A stretch of DNA of 64,000 nucleotides from Dactylosporangium sp. AC04546 (GTDB lineage: Bacteria; Actinomycetota; Actinomycetes; Mycobacteriales; Micromonosporaceae): positions 53,377-117,376 of the forward strand of contig NZ_JAHYSG010000029.1 in the NCBI RefSeq assembly GCF_022095675.1. Direction: 5' to 3'. A model generated the notes under the pieces. The model had not been told where the DNA came from. It did not search any database and saw only the letters and a program-made list of their open reading frames with translations. Position 1 is the stretch's first letter; each line of letters opens with the position of its first letter. Of this stretch, positions 33,152-41,474 are shown in pieces. Both the position numbers and the translations under genes were made by a program.

Positions 33152-35670
33152 TCACGCACTGACGCTCGGGAGCGTCGGGTGAGACGTCGTCCCACGGCGG
33201 CGAGCTGGCGCTCCGTGCGGGTGGCGATCGCCGCGAACGCGATGCCGACGGCGAGCGACGCGACGAGCGCGAGATGGCGGGAGACGTCGTCGAAGCGGGG
33301 GAACACCTGCCAGTGGGCGAGGTAGATGTACAGCGAGCTGCTGGCGAGGATTCCGGCCACCCGGTTGATCGAGGCCAGGCTGGGCACCGTCGGCACCCAG
33401 ACGAGCAGGACGAGCCCGGCGGCGACGAGCGCCTCGCGTTGCGGGTCGCCGAAGAAGCCGGGCACGGTGGCCAGCGTGGCAGCGGTCACGAGGAGCCGCT
33501 GCCACGTGGTCGTGGCTTTGGCGGCGGCCCAGCCGAGGGCGAAGAGCCAGAACACGACGAGGGCCGGTGGGACCTTGCCGTGTGCCGCGAGGTTCGGCAG
33601 GTCGTAGCGGGTGACGAGGCCGGCCGCCATGAGCAGCATGGGCGTGGCGAACGGGAAGCGCCGTTCGGTGCGGTCGACGGCTGGGATGCTCGTCAGGGCG
33701 AGCATCGCCAGCAGGATGTACACGATGGCCTCGACAAACCAGAAGTGCCAGTCGGCGCTGGCGGGCCGCTGCCCGACGATGCTGCTGAGCAGGGCGATGT
33801 TCGCGGGTGCGTAGTCGGCGGTGAGCAGCACGGCGAGCGCGATCCACGCCATGCTCGGCACGGCGATGCGGGCGACGCTGCCGCCGAGGTGCCGGGCACG
33901 GAGTCGCCGTGCGGCGGAGGTGAGGGTGAAGCGGGCGAAGTTGTAGCCGGCGACCGCGAGCAGCAGGTGAGCGCCGCCCTTGATCATGAAGACGGGGATG
34001 TGCGAGCCGACGATGAGGACGATCGCGATGGCCCGCAGGGCGACGGTCGTGTCGAGCTTGCGCCACCGGGACGCGGGCCGCGGTGCCGGCCCGGTCAGGT
34101 CGCGGGTCAGCTCGCGGATCGGCAGGGTGTGCCAGTCGGCGGGCAGGGTGCCGAGGGCCTGTTCGAGCCGGATCGACATCTCGACGTACGACAGCGAGTC
34201 ACCGCCCAGCCGTACGAAGCTGTCGTCCGGTGTCACGCCGGGGTGGTCGAGGATCTCGGCGTAGAGCTGGCAGAGGTCGGCCCGGGCGGGTGCCGGCCGG
34301 GCGCCGGCGAGGTCCCCTACGGCATTGCCCAGGGCCTGGTAGTCGGGTTTGCCGTTGGGCAGCCTCGGCAGCTCGGCGAGGCGGTGGACGCGGACGGCGC
34401 GCGCCGGGAGCCCGCAGTGGCGTGCGACGAGCCGCCGGACCCTGGCCTCGCCGGCGGTCGTGGCGACGACAAGCTCGCTGTCGTCGCCCCGGCAGAGCGC
34501 CGCGATGCCGTCCTGGGCGAGCAGGTGCTCGACGCGGTGCGGGTCGATGCGCAGGCCGAAGATCTTGACGAACCCGCTGCGCCGCCCGACGATCTCGTAG
34601 AGTCCGCTGGTCGTGCACCGGGCGACGTCGCCGGTGCGCAGCTCGTCGACGGTGCGCCCGAGCGCGAGGTCGGCGGGGCTGCCGGCATAGCCGAGCATGA
34701 CGTTCGGGCCGCAGTACACGAGCTCGCCGGTGTCGCTGCCGGGCTGGTCGGGGACCGGGTCGAGGCGGAACGCGCCGCCGGGGACCGGCACCCCGATCGC
34801 CGCCGGGTGCGCTTCGGCCAGGTCGGGGGGCAGGTACGCCATTCTTGCCGTGGCCTCGGTCTGCCCGTACATGACGAAGAACTTCCAGCCGCGCCGCCGG
34901 CCGGTGGCCGCGTAGTGGGCGACGCGTTCGGGTGCGAGCCGGCCGCCGGCCTGGGTCACGTATCTCAGGCCCGGCAGGCTCATCCCGGCGAACCCGACCC
35001 GGTCGAGCAGGTCGAAGGTGTACGGGACCCCGGCGAGGCTCGTGCCCCGGCCGGTGCGGAACAGCTCCCAGAAGCCGGGGTCGGTGACGGACCGGTCCGT
35101 CAGGATCAGGCCGGCGCCCCGCAGCAGGTGGCTGTTGACGACCGAGAGGCCGTAGCAGTAGTGCATCGGCAGGGCGGTCGGTGCCCGGTCGGATTGGCGG
35201 ATGTCGAGGTACTCGGCGATCGACTCGGCGTTGGCCTGGAGGTTCTCGTGCGAGAGCCGCACCAGCTTGGGTGAGCCGGTCGAGCCGGACGTACTGAGCA
35301 GCAGCGCGAGGTCGGGGTGCAGGTCGTGGGCCGACGTGGTGTGCCGGATCTCCAGGTGCCCGCCGCCGCGCGCGATCACATCGGGCTCGTACGCGTCGAT
35401 GAGCGCATCGGCGTGTTCGGCCGGGACCAGCAGGACCGGGTGGCCGCCCGCCAGCGCGGCGAGGTAGGTCACCAGCGAGTCGAGGCTGTTGGCGCAGGCC
35501 AGGAGCACAAGCCGCCGCCGCTCGCCGAGCCGCCGGGCCATCGCCGCGACCTGCTCGGCCAGCGCGACGTAGGACAGCTCACCATCGGCGGTGATGACTG
35601 CCGTCCGGTCGCCGTGGACCGCGAGCCGGCTGGCGAAGGGGACGGTGCGGGTATCGAGGGGCACGGGCAT
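33148..35670 (-). CDS. adenylation-carrier-membrane acyltransferase fusion protein
   Basis: 840 residues with three parts. (1) Adenylation domain, 1-450: A3 LLLSTSGSTGSPK (124-136), A5 MYGQTEATARM, A7 ELRTGDVA, A8 VGRRSGFVKIFGLRIDPHR, A10 PNGKPDY with Lys441. (2) Carrier domain, ~465-530, with phosphopantetheine serine in LGGDSLS (Ser492). (3) Acyltransferase-3 membrane domain, ~540-825, with about ten hydrophobic segments and the R-x10-H motif (Arg546, His557). It could activate an acid, load it on its own carrier and pass it to an acceptor at the membrane, like DltA-DltC-DltB in one chain. Iron boxes upstream and the divergent iron transporter suggest an iron-limitation role. Substrate unknown. 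Confidence 0.9.
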   Translation of the reverse strand: MPVPLDTRTVPFASRLAVHGDRTAVITADGELSYVALAEQVAAMARRLGERRRLVLLACANSLDSLVTYLAALAGGHPVLLVPAEHADALIDAYEPDVIARGGGHLEIRHTTSAHDLHPDLALLLSTSGSTGSPKLVRLSHENLQANAESIAEYLDIRQSDRAPTALPMHYCYGLSVVNSHLLRGAGLILTDRSVTDPGFWELFRTGRGTSLAGVPYTFDLLDRVGFAGMSLPGLRYVTQAGGRLAPERVAHYAATGRRRGWKFFVMYGQTEATARMAYLPPDLAEAHPAAIGVPVPGGAFRLDPVPDQPGSDTGELVYCGPNVMLGYAGSPADLALGRTVDELRTGDVARCTTSGLYEIVGRRSGFVKIFGLRIDPHRVEHLLAQDGIAALCRGDDSELVVATTAGEARVRRLVARHCGLPARAVRVHRLAELPRLPNGKPDYQALGNAVGDLAGARPAPARADLCQLYAEILDHPGVTPDDSFVRLGGDSLSYVEMSIRLEQALGTLPADWHTLPIRELTRDLTGPAPRPASRWRKLDTTVALRAIAIVLIVGSHIPVFMIKGGAHLLLAVAGYNFARFTLTSAARRLRARHLGGSVARIAVPSMAWIALAVLLTADYAPANIALLSSIVGQRPASADWHFWFVEAIVYILLAMLALTSIPAVDRTERRFPFATPMLLMAAGLVTRYDLPNLAAHGKVPPALVVFWLFALGWAAAKATTTWQRLLVTAATLATVPGFFGDPQREALVAAGLVLLVWVPTVPSLASINRVAGILASSSLYIYLAHWQVFPRFDDVSRHLALVASLAVGIAFAAIATRTERQLAAVGRRLTRRSRASVRD

Positions 35671-35677
35671 GACTAGC

Positions 35678-35683
35678 AGCCTA
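35678..35683 (-). promoter_or_regulatory. -10 hexamer of the fusion gene
   Basis: On the minus strand TAGGCT ends 7 nt before the ATG at 35670, giving a leaderless or near-leaderless transcript immediately next to iron box 1. Confidence 0.45.
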
Positions 35684-35685
35684 AA

Positions 35686-35704
35686 TAAGGTTACCCTAAC
35701 CAGA
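35686..35704. promoter_or_regulatory. putative IdeR/DtxR iron box 1
   Basis: TAAGGTTACCCTAACCAGA matches 14 of 19 positions of the TTAGGTTAGGCTAACCTAA consensus. It sits just upstream of the -10 box of the fusion gene. Confidence 0.65.
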
Positions 35705-35727
35705 CAGTCTTGCGTAATGTTGTCGAG

Positions 35728-35746
35728 TAAGGTAAGCCTCTCCTAT
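35728..35746. promoter_or_regulatory. putative IdeR/DtxR iron box 2
   Basis: TAAGGTAAGCCTCTCCTAT matches 13 of 19 positions of the iron-box consensus, covering the TAAGGT -10 candidate and the ATG of the iron-binding protein gene. With box 1 (42 bp away, four turns) it suggests joint iron repression of both divergent units. Confidence 0.6.
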
Positions 35747-36782
35747 GAATCTGCGCCGTGTCGTGTCCGGGTGTCTTGCCGTCACCGTTGTGGTCGGGTT
35801 GTCCGCCTGCGGCGGCTCGGACCAGGCCGCGAACGTCGCCGGCGACAAGAAGATCACCGTGTACAGCGGCCGAAGCGAAACGCTGGTCAAGCCGCTGCTG
35901 GAGAAGTTCCAGCAGCAGACCGGGATCACAGTGCAGGTGCGCTACGGCACCTCGGCGCAGATGGCCGCCCAACTGGCGGAGGAGGGCGAGCGCAGCCCGG
36001 CCGACCTGTTCTTCTCCCAGGACGCCGGTGCGCTCGGTGCGGTCGCCAAGGCCGGTGACCTCGCGGCGCTGCCCACCGAGGTGCTCGGCAAGGTGCCGGA
36101 GGTGTACCGCTCCCGCGCCGGACTGTGGGTCGGGGTCAGCGGGCGCTCGCGCGTGCTGGTCTACAACACCGAGTTGGTGCCCACCGCCGAGCTGCCCACG
36201 TCGGTCTTCGAGCTCGCCGACCCGGCCTGGAAGGGCAAGATCGGGGTGGCGCCCACCAACGGTTCGTTCCAGTCGTTCGTCACCGCGCTGCGGGTCCAGC
36301 ACGGCGACACGAAGGCCAAGCAGTTCCTCACCCAGCTGAAGGCCAACGACCCGGCGACCCGCGACGGCAACGTCCAGATCGTGGCCGACGTCGACGCGGG
36401 CAAGCTCGCGGTCGGTCTGGTCAACCACTACTACGTGTACGAGCTGGCCAAAGAGCAGGGCACCGCGCCGGACAAGCTCAAGGCCCGGCTGCACTTCTTC
36501 CCGGACGGCGACACCGGCGCACTGGTCAACGTGGCCGGCGTCGGCGTGCTCAAGCGCTCCGCCACCGACCCGGACACCCGGGCGTTCGTGGACTACCTGC
36601 TCGGCACCGAGGGACAGGCGTACTTCGCCGAGCAGACGTACGAGTACCCGCTGATCGCCGGGGTGGCCGCTCCGGCCGGCCTGCCCGCACTGGGCTCGCT
36701 CGCCGCGCCCCGCATCGACCTCAACGACCTCGACACCCTCGACGCGACCATCGCGATGATCAAAGAGGCGGGGCTCGCCTGA
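35745..36782 (+). CDS. ferric iron ABC transporter substrate-binding lipoprotein
   Basis: 345 residues with a lipoprotein signal (MNLRRVVSGCLAVTVVVGLSACGG, lipid on the Cys of LSAC). The mature part is a FbpA/FutA-class class II binding protein: ITVYSGRSETLVKPLLEKFQQQTGITVQVRYG, ADLFFSQDAGALGAV, and the ligand Tyr pair in GLVNHYYVYEL, which with another Tyr holds Fe3+ directly. No clear ribosome site; start is fixed by the signal peptide. First gene of an ABC operon, divergent from the fusion protein, with an iron box over its start. Confidence 0.92.
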   Translation: MNLRRVVSGCLAVTVVVGLSACGGSDQAANVAGDKKITVYSGRSETLVKPLLEKFQQQTGITVQVRYGTSAQMAAQLAEEGERSPADLFFSQDAGALGAVAKAGDLAALPTEVLGKVPEVYRSRAGLWVGVSGRSRVLVYNTELVPTAELPTSVFELADPAWKGKIGVAPTNGSFQSFVTALRVQHGDTKAKQFLTQLKANDPATRDGNVQIVADVDAGKLAVGLVNHYYVYELAKEQGTAPDKLKARLHFFPDGDTGALVNVAGVGVLKRSATDPDTRAFVDYLLGTEGQAYFAEQTYEYPLIAGVAAPAGLPALGSLAAPRIDLNDLDTLDATIAMIKEAGLA

Positions 36783-36796
36783 ACACGCCAAGGCCC

Positions 36797-38293
36797 ATGC
36801 TGCTCGCCGCGTCGACGGCGGCGGTCGGCGTGGCCATGCTGCCGCTGGTCTACCTCGCCGTGCGCACCGGCGAGGCGGGCTGGCCACGGATCGCCGACGA
36901 GGTGTTCACCTCACGGGTCGCCGTGCTCGCCGGGCGCAGCCTCGCGCTGGCCGCCGTGGTGACCATTGCGTGCGTCGTCGTCGGCGTCGGCGTGGCGTTC
37001 CTGCTCGTCCGCACCGACCTGCCCGGCCGCAGGGTGTTCGGCGTGCTCGCCGCGCTGCCGCTCGCGGTGCCCACCTACGTCGCGGGCTTCGCCTGGGTGT
37101 CCACCGTGGATGACTTCGAGGGGTTCTGGCCCGCCGCGCTGGTGCTCACGCTCTGCTCGTACCCCTACGTGCTGCTGCCGGTGACGGCGGCGCTCGCCGG
37201 CGCGGACCCGGCGCAGGAGGAGGTGGCCCGGTCGCTCGGGCGCGGCCAGTGGCGCACGTTCACCAGCGTCACGCTGCATCAGGTACGCCCCGCCGTCACG
37301 GCCGGTGGACTGCTGGTCGCGCTCTACGTGCTCTCCGACTTCGGGGCGGTGTCGATCGTGCGGCTCGACACGTTCACCCGGGCCATCTTCACCGCGTTCA
37401 ACCTCGGCTTCGACCGCACCGGCGCGCTCGTGCTGTCCAACGTCCTGGTGGTGCTCACCGCGCTGATCATCGCCGGCGAGCTGGCCACCAGGGCACGAGG
37501 CGCCCGGTACTCCCGATCCGGCGGCGCGGGCCGCCCGCCCACGCGGCTGCGGCTGCGCGCGGCGCGCTGGCCCGCGACGCTCGCCCTCTGCGGCGTCGCC
37601 GTCCTGGCCCTCGGCGTCCCCGCGGCCAGCCTCGTGCGCTGGCTCGCCGCAGGCGTCTCGCGACCCGGCCCATGGGGCGAGCTGGTGGTCGCGGCGGGCA
37701 ACTCGCTGCTCGTCTCGCTCGCCGGGGCGGCACTCACGATGCTGCTCGGGCTCCCGGTCGGGCTGCTCACCGCCCGGGCGCCCGGGCCCCTCGCGACGCT
37801 GCTGGACCGGTTGACCTACGCCACGCACGCCCTGCCCGGCGTGGTCATCGGGCTCTCACTGGTGTTCTTCGGGATCAACGTGGCGTACTCGCTCTACCAG
37901 ACCGTGTGGCTGCTCGCGCTCGCCTATGCGGCGCTGTTCCTGCCCCTCGCGGTCGGCGCGGTGGCGGGTGCGGCCCTGCAGAGCCCGCCGTCGCTGGAGG
38001 AGGTCGCCCGCTCGCTGGGGCGCGGCCCGTTCGCGGTGCTGCGCACCGTCACCCTGCCGCTCACGCTGCCCGGGATCGGGGCCGGCGCCGCGCTGGTGTT
38101 CCTCACCTGCGTCAAGGAGCTGCCCGCCACCCTGCTGCTACGACCGACCGGTATGGACACCCTCGCCACCGAACTGTGGACGCACACCTCCACCGCCGCG
38201 TACGCCGCCGCCGCACCCTATGCCGCGCTGCTCGTCGTCGTCGCCGCCGTTCCCACCTGGCTGCTCGCCACGCGCACCGGACTGGCGACGTGA
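36797..38293 (+). CDS. ferric iron ABC transporter permease (two-domain)
   Basis: 498 residues, about twelve membrane helices, in the FbpB/ThiP arrangement with two permease domains. Both EAA loops are visible: EEVARSLGRGQWRTFTSVTL and EEVARSLGRGPFAVLRTVTLPLTLPGIG. The ATG at 36797 is used (AAGG shortly upstream); the frame stays open into the binding-protein gene but has no better start. 14 bp after the binding-protein stop, and its stop overlaps the ATPase start (TGATG). Confidence 0.92.
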   Translation: MLLAASTAAVGVAMLPLVYLAVRTGEAGWPRIADEVFTSRVAVLAGRSLALAAVVTIACVVVGVGVAFLLVRTDLPGRRVFGVLAALPLAVPTYVAGFAWVSTVDDFEGFWPAALVLTLCSYPYVLLPVTAALAGADPAQEEVARSLGRGQWRTFTSVTLHQVRPAVTAGGLLVALYVLSDFGAVSIVRLDTFTRAIFTAFNLGFDRTGALVLSNVLVVLTALIIAGELATRARGARYSRSGGAGRPPTRLRLRAARWPATLALCGVAVLALGVPAASLVRWLAAGVSRPGPWGELVVAAGNSLLVSLAGAALTMLLGLPVGLLTARAPGPLATLLDRLTYATHALPGVVIGLSLVFFGINVAYSLYQTVWLLALAYAALFLPLAVGAVAGAALQSPPSLEEVARSLGRGPFAVLRTVTLPLTLPGIGAGAALVFLTCVKELPATLLLRPTGMDTLATELWTHTSTAAYAAAAPYAALLVVVAAVPTWLLATRTGLAT

Positions 38294-39315
38294 TGCTGAG
38301 CGTCACCGGACTGCGCAAGGTGTACGGCAGAGTGCCGGCAGTGGACGGCGTCGACCTCGACGTTCCCGCCGGCACCCTCACCGCGGTGCTCGGCCCCTCC
38401 GGCTGCGGCAAGACCACGCTGCTGCGGTGCGTCGCCGGGTTCGAACGCGTCGACGCCGGCGCGATCACCCTGGCCGGTCGCCCGATCACCGGCGTCCCCG
38501 CGCACCGGCGCCGGATCGCCGTCGTACCACAGGAAGGCGCGCTGTTCCCGCACCTGTCCGTCGCCGGCAACGTCGGTTACGGCCTCGACCGGGCCGAGCG
38601 CCGTTCCGGGCGGGTCGAAGAGGTCCTCGCGCTGGTCGGCCTGGACGGCTACGGCGCCCGCATGCCGCACCAGCTCTCCGGTGGCCAGCAACAACGCGTC
38701 GCCGTCGCCCGTGCCCTCGCCCCGCGCCCGCCCCTCGTGCTGCTCGACGAGCCGTTCAGCGCGCTCGACGCCGCGCTGCGCACCGAACTGCGCCGCGACG
38801 TCCGGCAGGCCCTGCACGCCGACGGGGCGACCGCCGTCCTGGTCACCCACGACCAGGCCGAAGCCCTGTCGATCGCCGACCAGGTCGCGGTCATGAACGC
38901 CGGCCGCATCGAACAGTCCGGGCCACCCACCACCGTGTACCAGCAGCCGGCGAACCCGTGGGTCGCCACCTTCGTCGGCGAGGCCGTCCTGCTCCCCGGC
39001 ACCACGCACGGCGCAACGGTCGAGACCGCGCTCGGCCGGCTACCGCTGCAGAACCCCGCCGCAGACCCGGCCCGGCGCACCACGACGGTACTCGTCCGGC
39101 CGGAGCAGATCGACCTGCACACCGACGGATCGGGCGTCACGGCAACGGTGCTCCGCCACGACTTCCACGGCCACGACGCACTGGTGGCGCTGCGGCTGCA
39201 CGACGGTACCGAAGTCTCCGCCCGGGTCAACAACGGCGCCGGCGCCCTGGGCGTCGGCCGGCAGGTCGGTGTCGCGGTGCGCGGCACGGCCCGCGCCTTC
39301 GACCCGGCCACGTAG
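38293..39315 (+). CDS. ferric iron ABC transporter ATP-binding protein
   Basis: 340 residues: Walker A GPSGCGKTT, Q-loop VVPQEGALFPHLSV, signature QLSGGQQQR, Walker B LVLLDEPFSALD, H-loop VLVTHDQAEAL. A C-terminal TOBE-like domain follows (TTVLVRPEQIDLHTDGSG, GTEVSARVNNG), as in FbpC-type ATPases. Overlaps the permease by 1 nt on TGATG, so the transporter genes form one operon. Confidence 0.93.
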   Translation: MLSVTGLRKVYGRVPAVDGVDLDVPAGTLTAVLGPSGCGKTTLLRCVAGFERVDAGAITLAGRPITGVPAHRRRIAVVPQEGALFPHLSVAGNVGYGLDRAERRSGRVEEVLALVGLDGYGARMPHQLSGGQQQRVAVARALAPRPPLVLLDEPFSALDAALRTELRRDVRQALHADGATAVLVTHDQAEALSIADQVAVMNAGRIEQSGPPTTVYQQPANPWVATFVGEAVLLPGTTHGATVETALGRLPLQNPAADPARRTTTVLVRPEQIDLHTDGSGVTATVLRHDFHGHDALVALRLHDGTEVSARVNNGAGALGVGRQVGVAVRGTARAFDPAT

Positions 39316-39331
39316 GTGGCCGCGGCCGTCG

Positions 39332-39337
39332 TAGGGT
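39332..39337 (+). promoter_or_regulatory. -10 hexamer, leaderless start at 39344
   Basis: TAGGGT ends 6 nt before the ATG at 39344, so this gene has its own promoter although it follows the ABC operon by only 28 bp. Confidence 0.5.
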
Positions 39338-39343
39338 TGCCGT

Positions 39344-40399
39344 ATGAGCCAGGCCAATACAGCGATCGTGTACACGGAGTTCGGGGACAGCTCGGTGCTG
39401 CGTGAGGTCGACCGGGTGGTCGCCGAGCCGGGCCCGGGGGAAATCCGAGTGCGGATGGTGGTCTCCGGGGTGAACCCCACCGACTGGAAGCAGCGCACCG
39501 GGGCCACGGCCACGTCGGACATCCCCGCCGAGGGCGCCGTGCCCAACCAGGACGGGTCCGGCATCGTCGACGCGGTCGGCGCCGGGGTGAGCGGGTTCGC
39601 CCCCGGAGACCGGGTGTGGCTGATGCTGGCGGCGTATCAGCGGCCGGGCAGCGGCACGGCGCAGCAGTACACCGTGGTGCCTGCCGACCGGGTGGTGCCC
39701 CTGCCCGACGGCGTTGGGTTCGAGGCCGGCGCCAGCGTCGGCGTGCCGGCGATGACCGCGCACCGGGCGCTCACCGTCCACGACGGCGCGCCGGCGCGAC
39801 TCGCTCCCGGCGCGCTCGACGGCGTCAACGTGCTCGTCGCGGGCGGGGCCGGTGCCGTCGGCAACGCCGCGATCCAGCTCGCCAGGTGGGCCGGCGCCTC
39901 GGTGGTCGCGACGGTCAGCGGCCCGGAGAAGGCCGCGCTGGCCCGCGCTGCCGGGGCGGAGCGGGTGGTGAACTACCGGGAGCCCGGCGCCGCCGCGCAG
40001 ATCCGCGACGCGTTCGGCGATGGGGTCGACGTGGTCGTGGAGGTCGCCGCCGCGCACAACGCCGAGCTGGATCTGGCGGTACTGCGGCCGGGCGGCACGA
40101 TCGCCGTGTACGCCGACGACGGCAGCGGTCGCCCGCTCACCGTCGACGTGCGCCGGCACATGGTGCTCAACGTCCGCTACCAGTTCGTGCTGCTGTACAC
40201 CGTGGGCCGGGACGCGCTCGCCAACGGCGCCGCCGCCGTCAACGCGGCCCTGGCCGGCGGGGGCCTGCGCTTCGGCGCGGACGCGGGCGTGCCGCTGCAC
40301 ACGTTCCCGCTGGCGGAGACGGCCGCCGCCCACGCCGCCGTCGAGGCCGGCGCGATCGGCAAGGTGCTGATCCGGGTCGACCCGTCCAGCATCGGCTGA
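39344..40399 (+). CDS. NADPH:quinone reductase-type medium-chain dehydrogenase
   Basis: 351 residues of the zinc-free MDR type. N-terminal GroES-like domain (VVSGVNPTDWKQRTG, QDGSGIVDAVGAGVSGFAPGDRVW) and Rossmann domain with VLVAGGAGAVGNAAIQLARWAGASVVATVSGPEKAALARAAGAERVVNY (GAGAVG). No structural-zinc Cys cluster. Such enzymes reduce quinones or enones with NADPH. A leaderless promoter of its own is likely. Confidence 0.88.
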   Translation: MSQANTAIVYTEFGDSSVLREVDRVVAEPGPGEIRVRMVVSGVNPTDWKQRTGATATSDIPAEGAVPNQDGSGIVDAVGAGVSGFAPGDRVWLMLAAYQRPGSGTAQQYTVVPADRVVPLPDGVGFEAGASVGVPAMTAHRALTVHDGAPARLAPGALDGVNVLVAGGAGAVGNAAIQLARWAGASVVATVSGPEKAALARAAGAERVVNYREPGAAAQIRDAFGDGVDVVVEVAAAHNAELDLAVLRPGGTIAVYADDGSGRPLTVDVRRHMVLNVRYQFVLLYTVGRDALANGAAAVNAALAGGGLRFGADAGVPLHTFPLAETAAAHAAVEAGAIGKVLIRVDPSSIG

Positions 40400-40414
40400 C
40401 CACCTGAAGAGGCC

Positions 40415-41401
40415 TCAGGCGAACGTGAACAGGACCTTTCCGCTGCGTCCCGGCGTCATCGCGTGTTCGATCGCCTCGTGGTAGTCGTCCAGGCGGTAGA
40501 CCGCGTCGACCGGGACGGTCAGCTCGCCGCCGGCGACGAGGTCGTTGAGCGCGTGATACGTCTGCTCGATCTCGGTGCGTGGGGCGTCGCGCAGCCAGTT
40601 GAGCAGCCAGAACCCGGTGTGCGTCACCTCGTTGAAGATGACGTCGTGGGCGCGGACGGCCGGGGGCGCTTCGGTCACGTAGGCGTAGCTGACGATCACG
40701 CCCCGGAACCGCAGCGCCGCGGCGAGGTCGGCGACGACCGGTCCGGCCGTGGCATCCAGCGCCAGGCCGAGCCGCGCACCGTCCAGCGCGTCGGCGATCT
40801 GCGCGGGCAGGTCGTCCCCGGCGACGATCACACGGTCTCCGCCGGCGTCACGCACCGTCTGCGCCGCGGCCTCGCGCCGCACGATGTTGAGCGTCCTGAG
40901 GCCCTGCAACCGAGCGAGGGCGATGACGCACAGGCCGACGGCGGAGTTGGCGGCGTTCAGGCCGACCCAGTCGCCGGGGGCCAGCTTGGCGAACTTGTGC
41001 AGCAACAGGTACGCGGTCGCCGGATTGATCGGCAGCATGGCGAGCTGCAGCGGGTCGCCGTCGTCCCGGATCGGCACGACATTGCGGTAGGACGTCGCCA
41101 CCTGGTCCGCCCAGGTGCCCTGCTCGTAGTTGGGCAGGATGACGACCCTCCGCCCGACCAGCTGCCGCCCCGCGCCCACGCCGGCGTCGACCACCCGCCC
41201 GACGCCCTCGCCGCCGAGCGGGCTCGGCAGCGGCGGCCGCACCCCGTAGGCGCCCCGGACGAGCAGGAGGTCGGACGGGTTGAGCGGTGCGGCCTCCATC
41301 TCGACCAGGATGTCGTCGGTACCCAGCACCGGATGGGGCGCCCGCTCCAGCGATACGGACTCGCGCGGATCGCCGTACGACGTGACGAGGAGCTGCGACA
41401 T
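40415..41401 (-). CDS. medium-chain dehydrogenase, enoyl reductase (MECR-like)
   Basis: 328 residues from the ATG at 41401 (longer frames are antisense noise). The layout matches trans-2-enoyl-CoA reductase/quinone-reductase-type MDRs: LERAPHPVLGTDDILVEMEAAPLNPSDLLLVRGAYG, GGEGVGRVVDAGVGAGRQLVGRRV, and the cofactor region WVGLNAANSAVGLCVIALARLQGLRTLNIVRR. NANSAVG-type binding loops with RR after it are typical of NADPH-using MECR. The substrate is not known. The last genes converge 15 bp apart. Confidence 0.82.
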   Translation of the reverse strand: MSQLLVTSYGDPRESVSLERAPHPVLGTDDILVEMEAAPLNPSDLLLVRGAYGVRPPLPSPLGGEGVGRVVDAGVGAGRQLVGRRVVILPNYEQGTWADQVATSYRNVVPIRDDGDPLQLAMLPINPATAYLLLHKFAKLAPGDWVGLNAANSAVGLCVIALARLQGLRTLNIVRREAAAQTVRDAGGDRVIVAGDDLPAQIADALDGARLGLALDATAGPVVADLAAALRFRGVIVSYAYVTEAPPAVRAHDVIFNEVTHTGFWLLNWLRDAPRTEIEQTYHALNDLVAGGELTVPVDAVYRLDDYHEAIEHAMTPGRSGKVLFTFA

Positions 41402-41474
41402 GCGCGGGAAGTGCCCCGCCGGCGCCGCATCATGCGCCGGAGGCGTGACGACTCCGGCGCGCCCTCGCTCCGAG

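Noticed and set aside
33145..33152. Terminator between the secreted Ig-like gene and the fusion gene
   Set aside because: The two convergent genes share their stop codons at CTAG, so there is no room for an intergenic terminator there and I see no clear hairpin in the adjoining sequence.
40399..40415. CCTGA/TCAGG repeat as terminator between the two reductase genes
   Set aside because: Only five paired bases; too weak to call.
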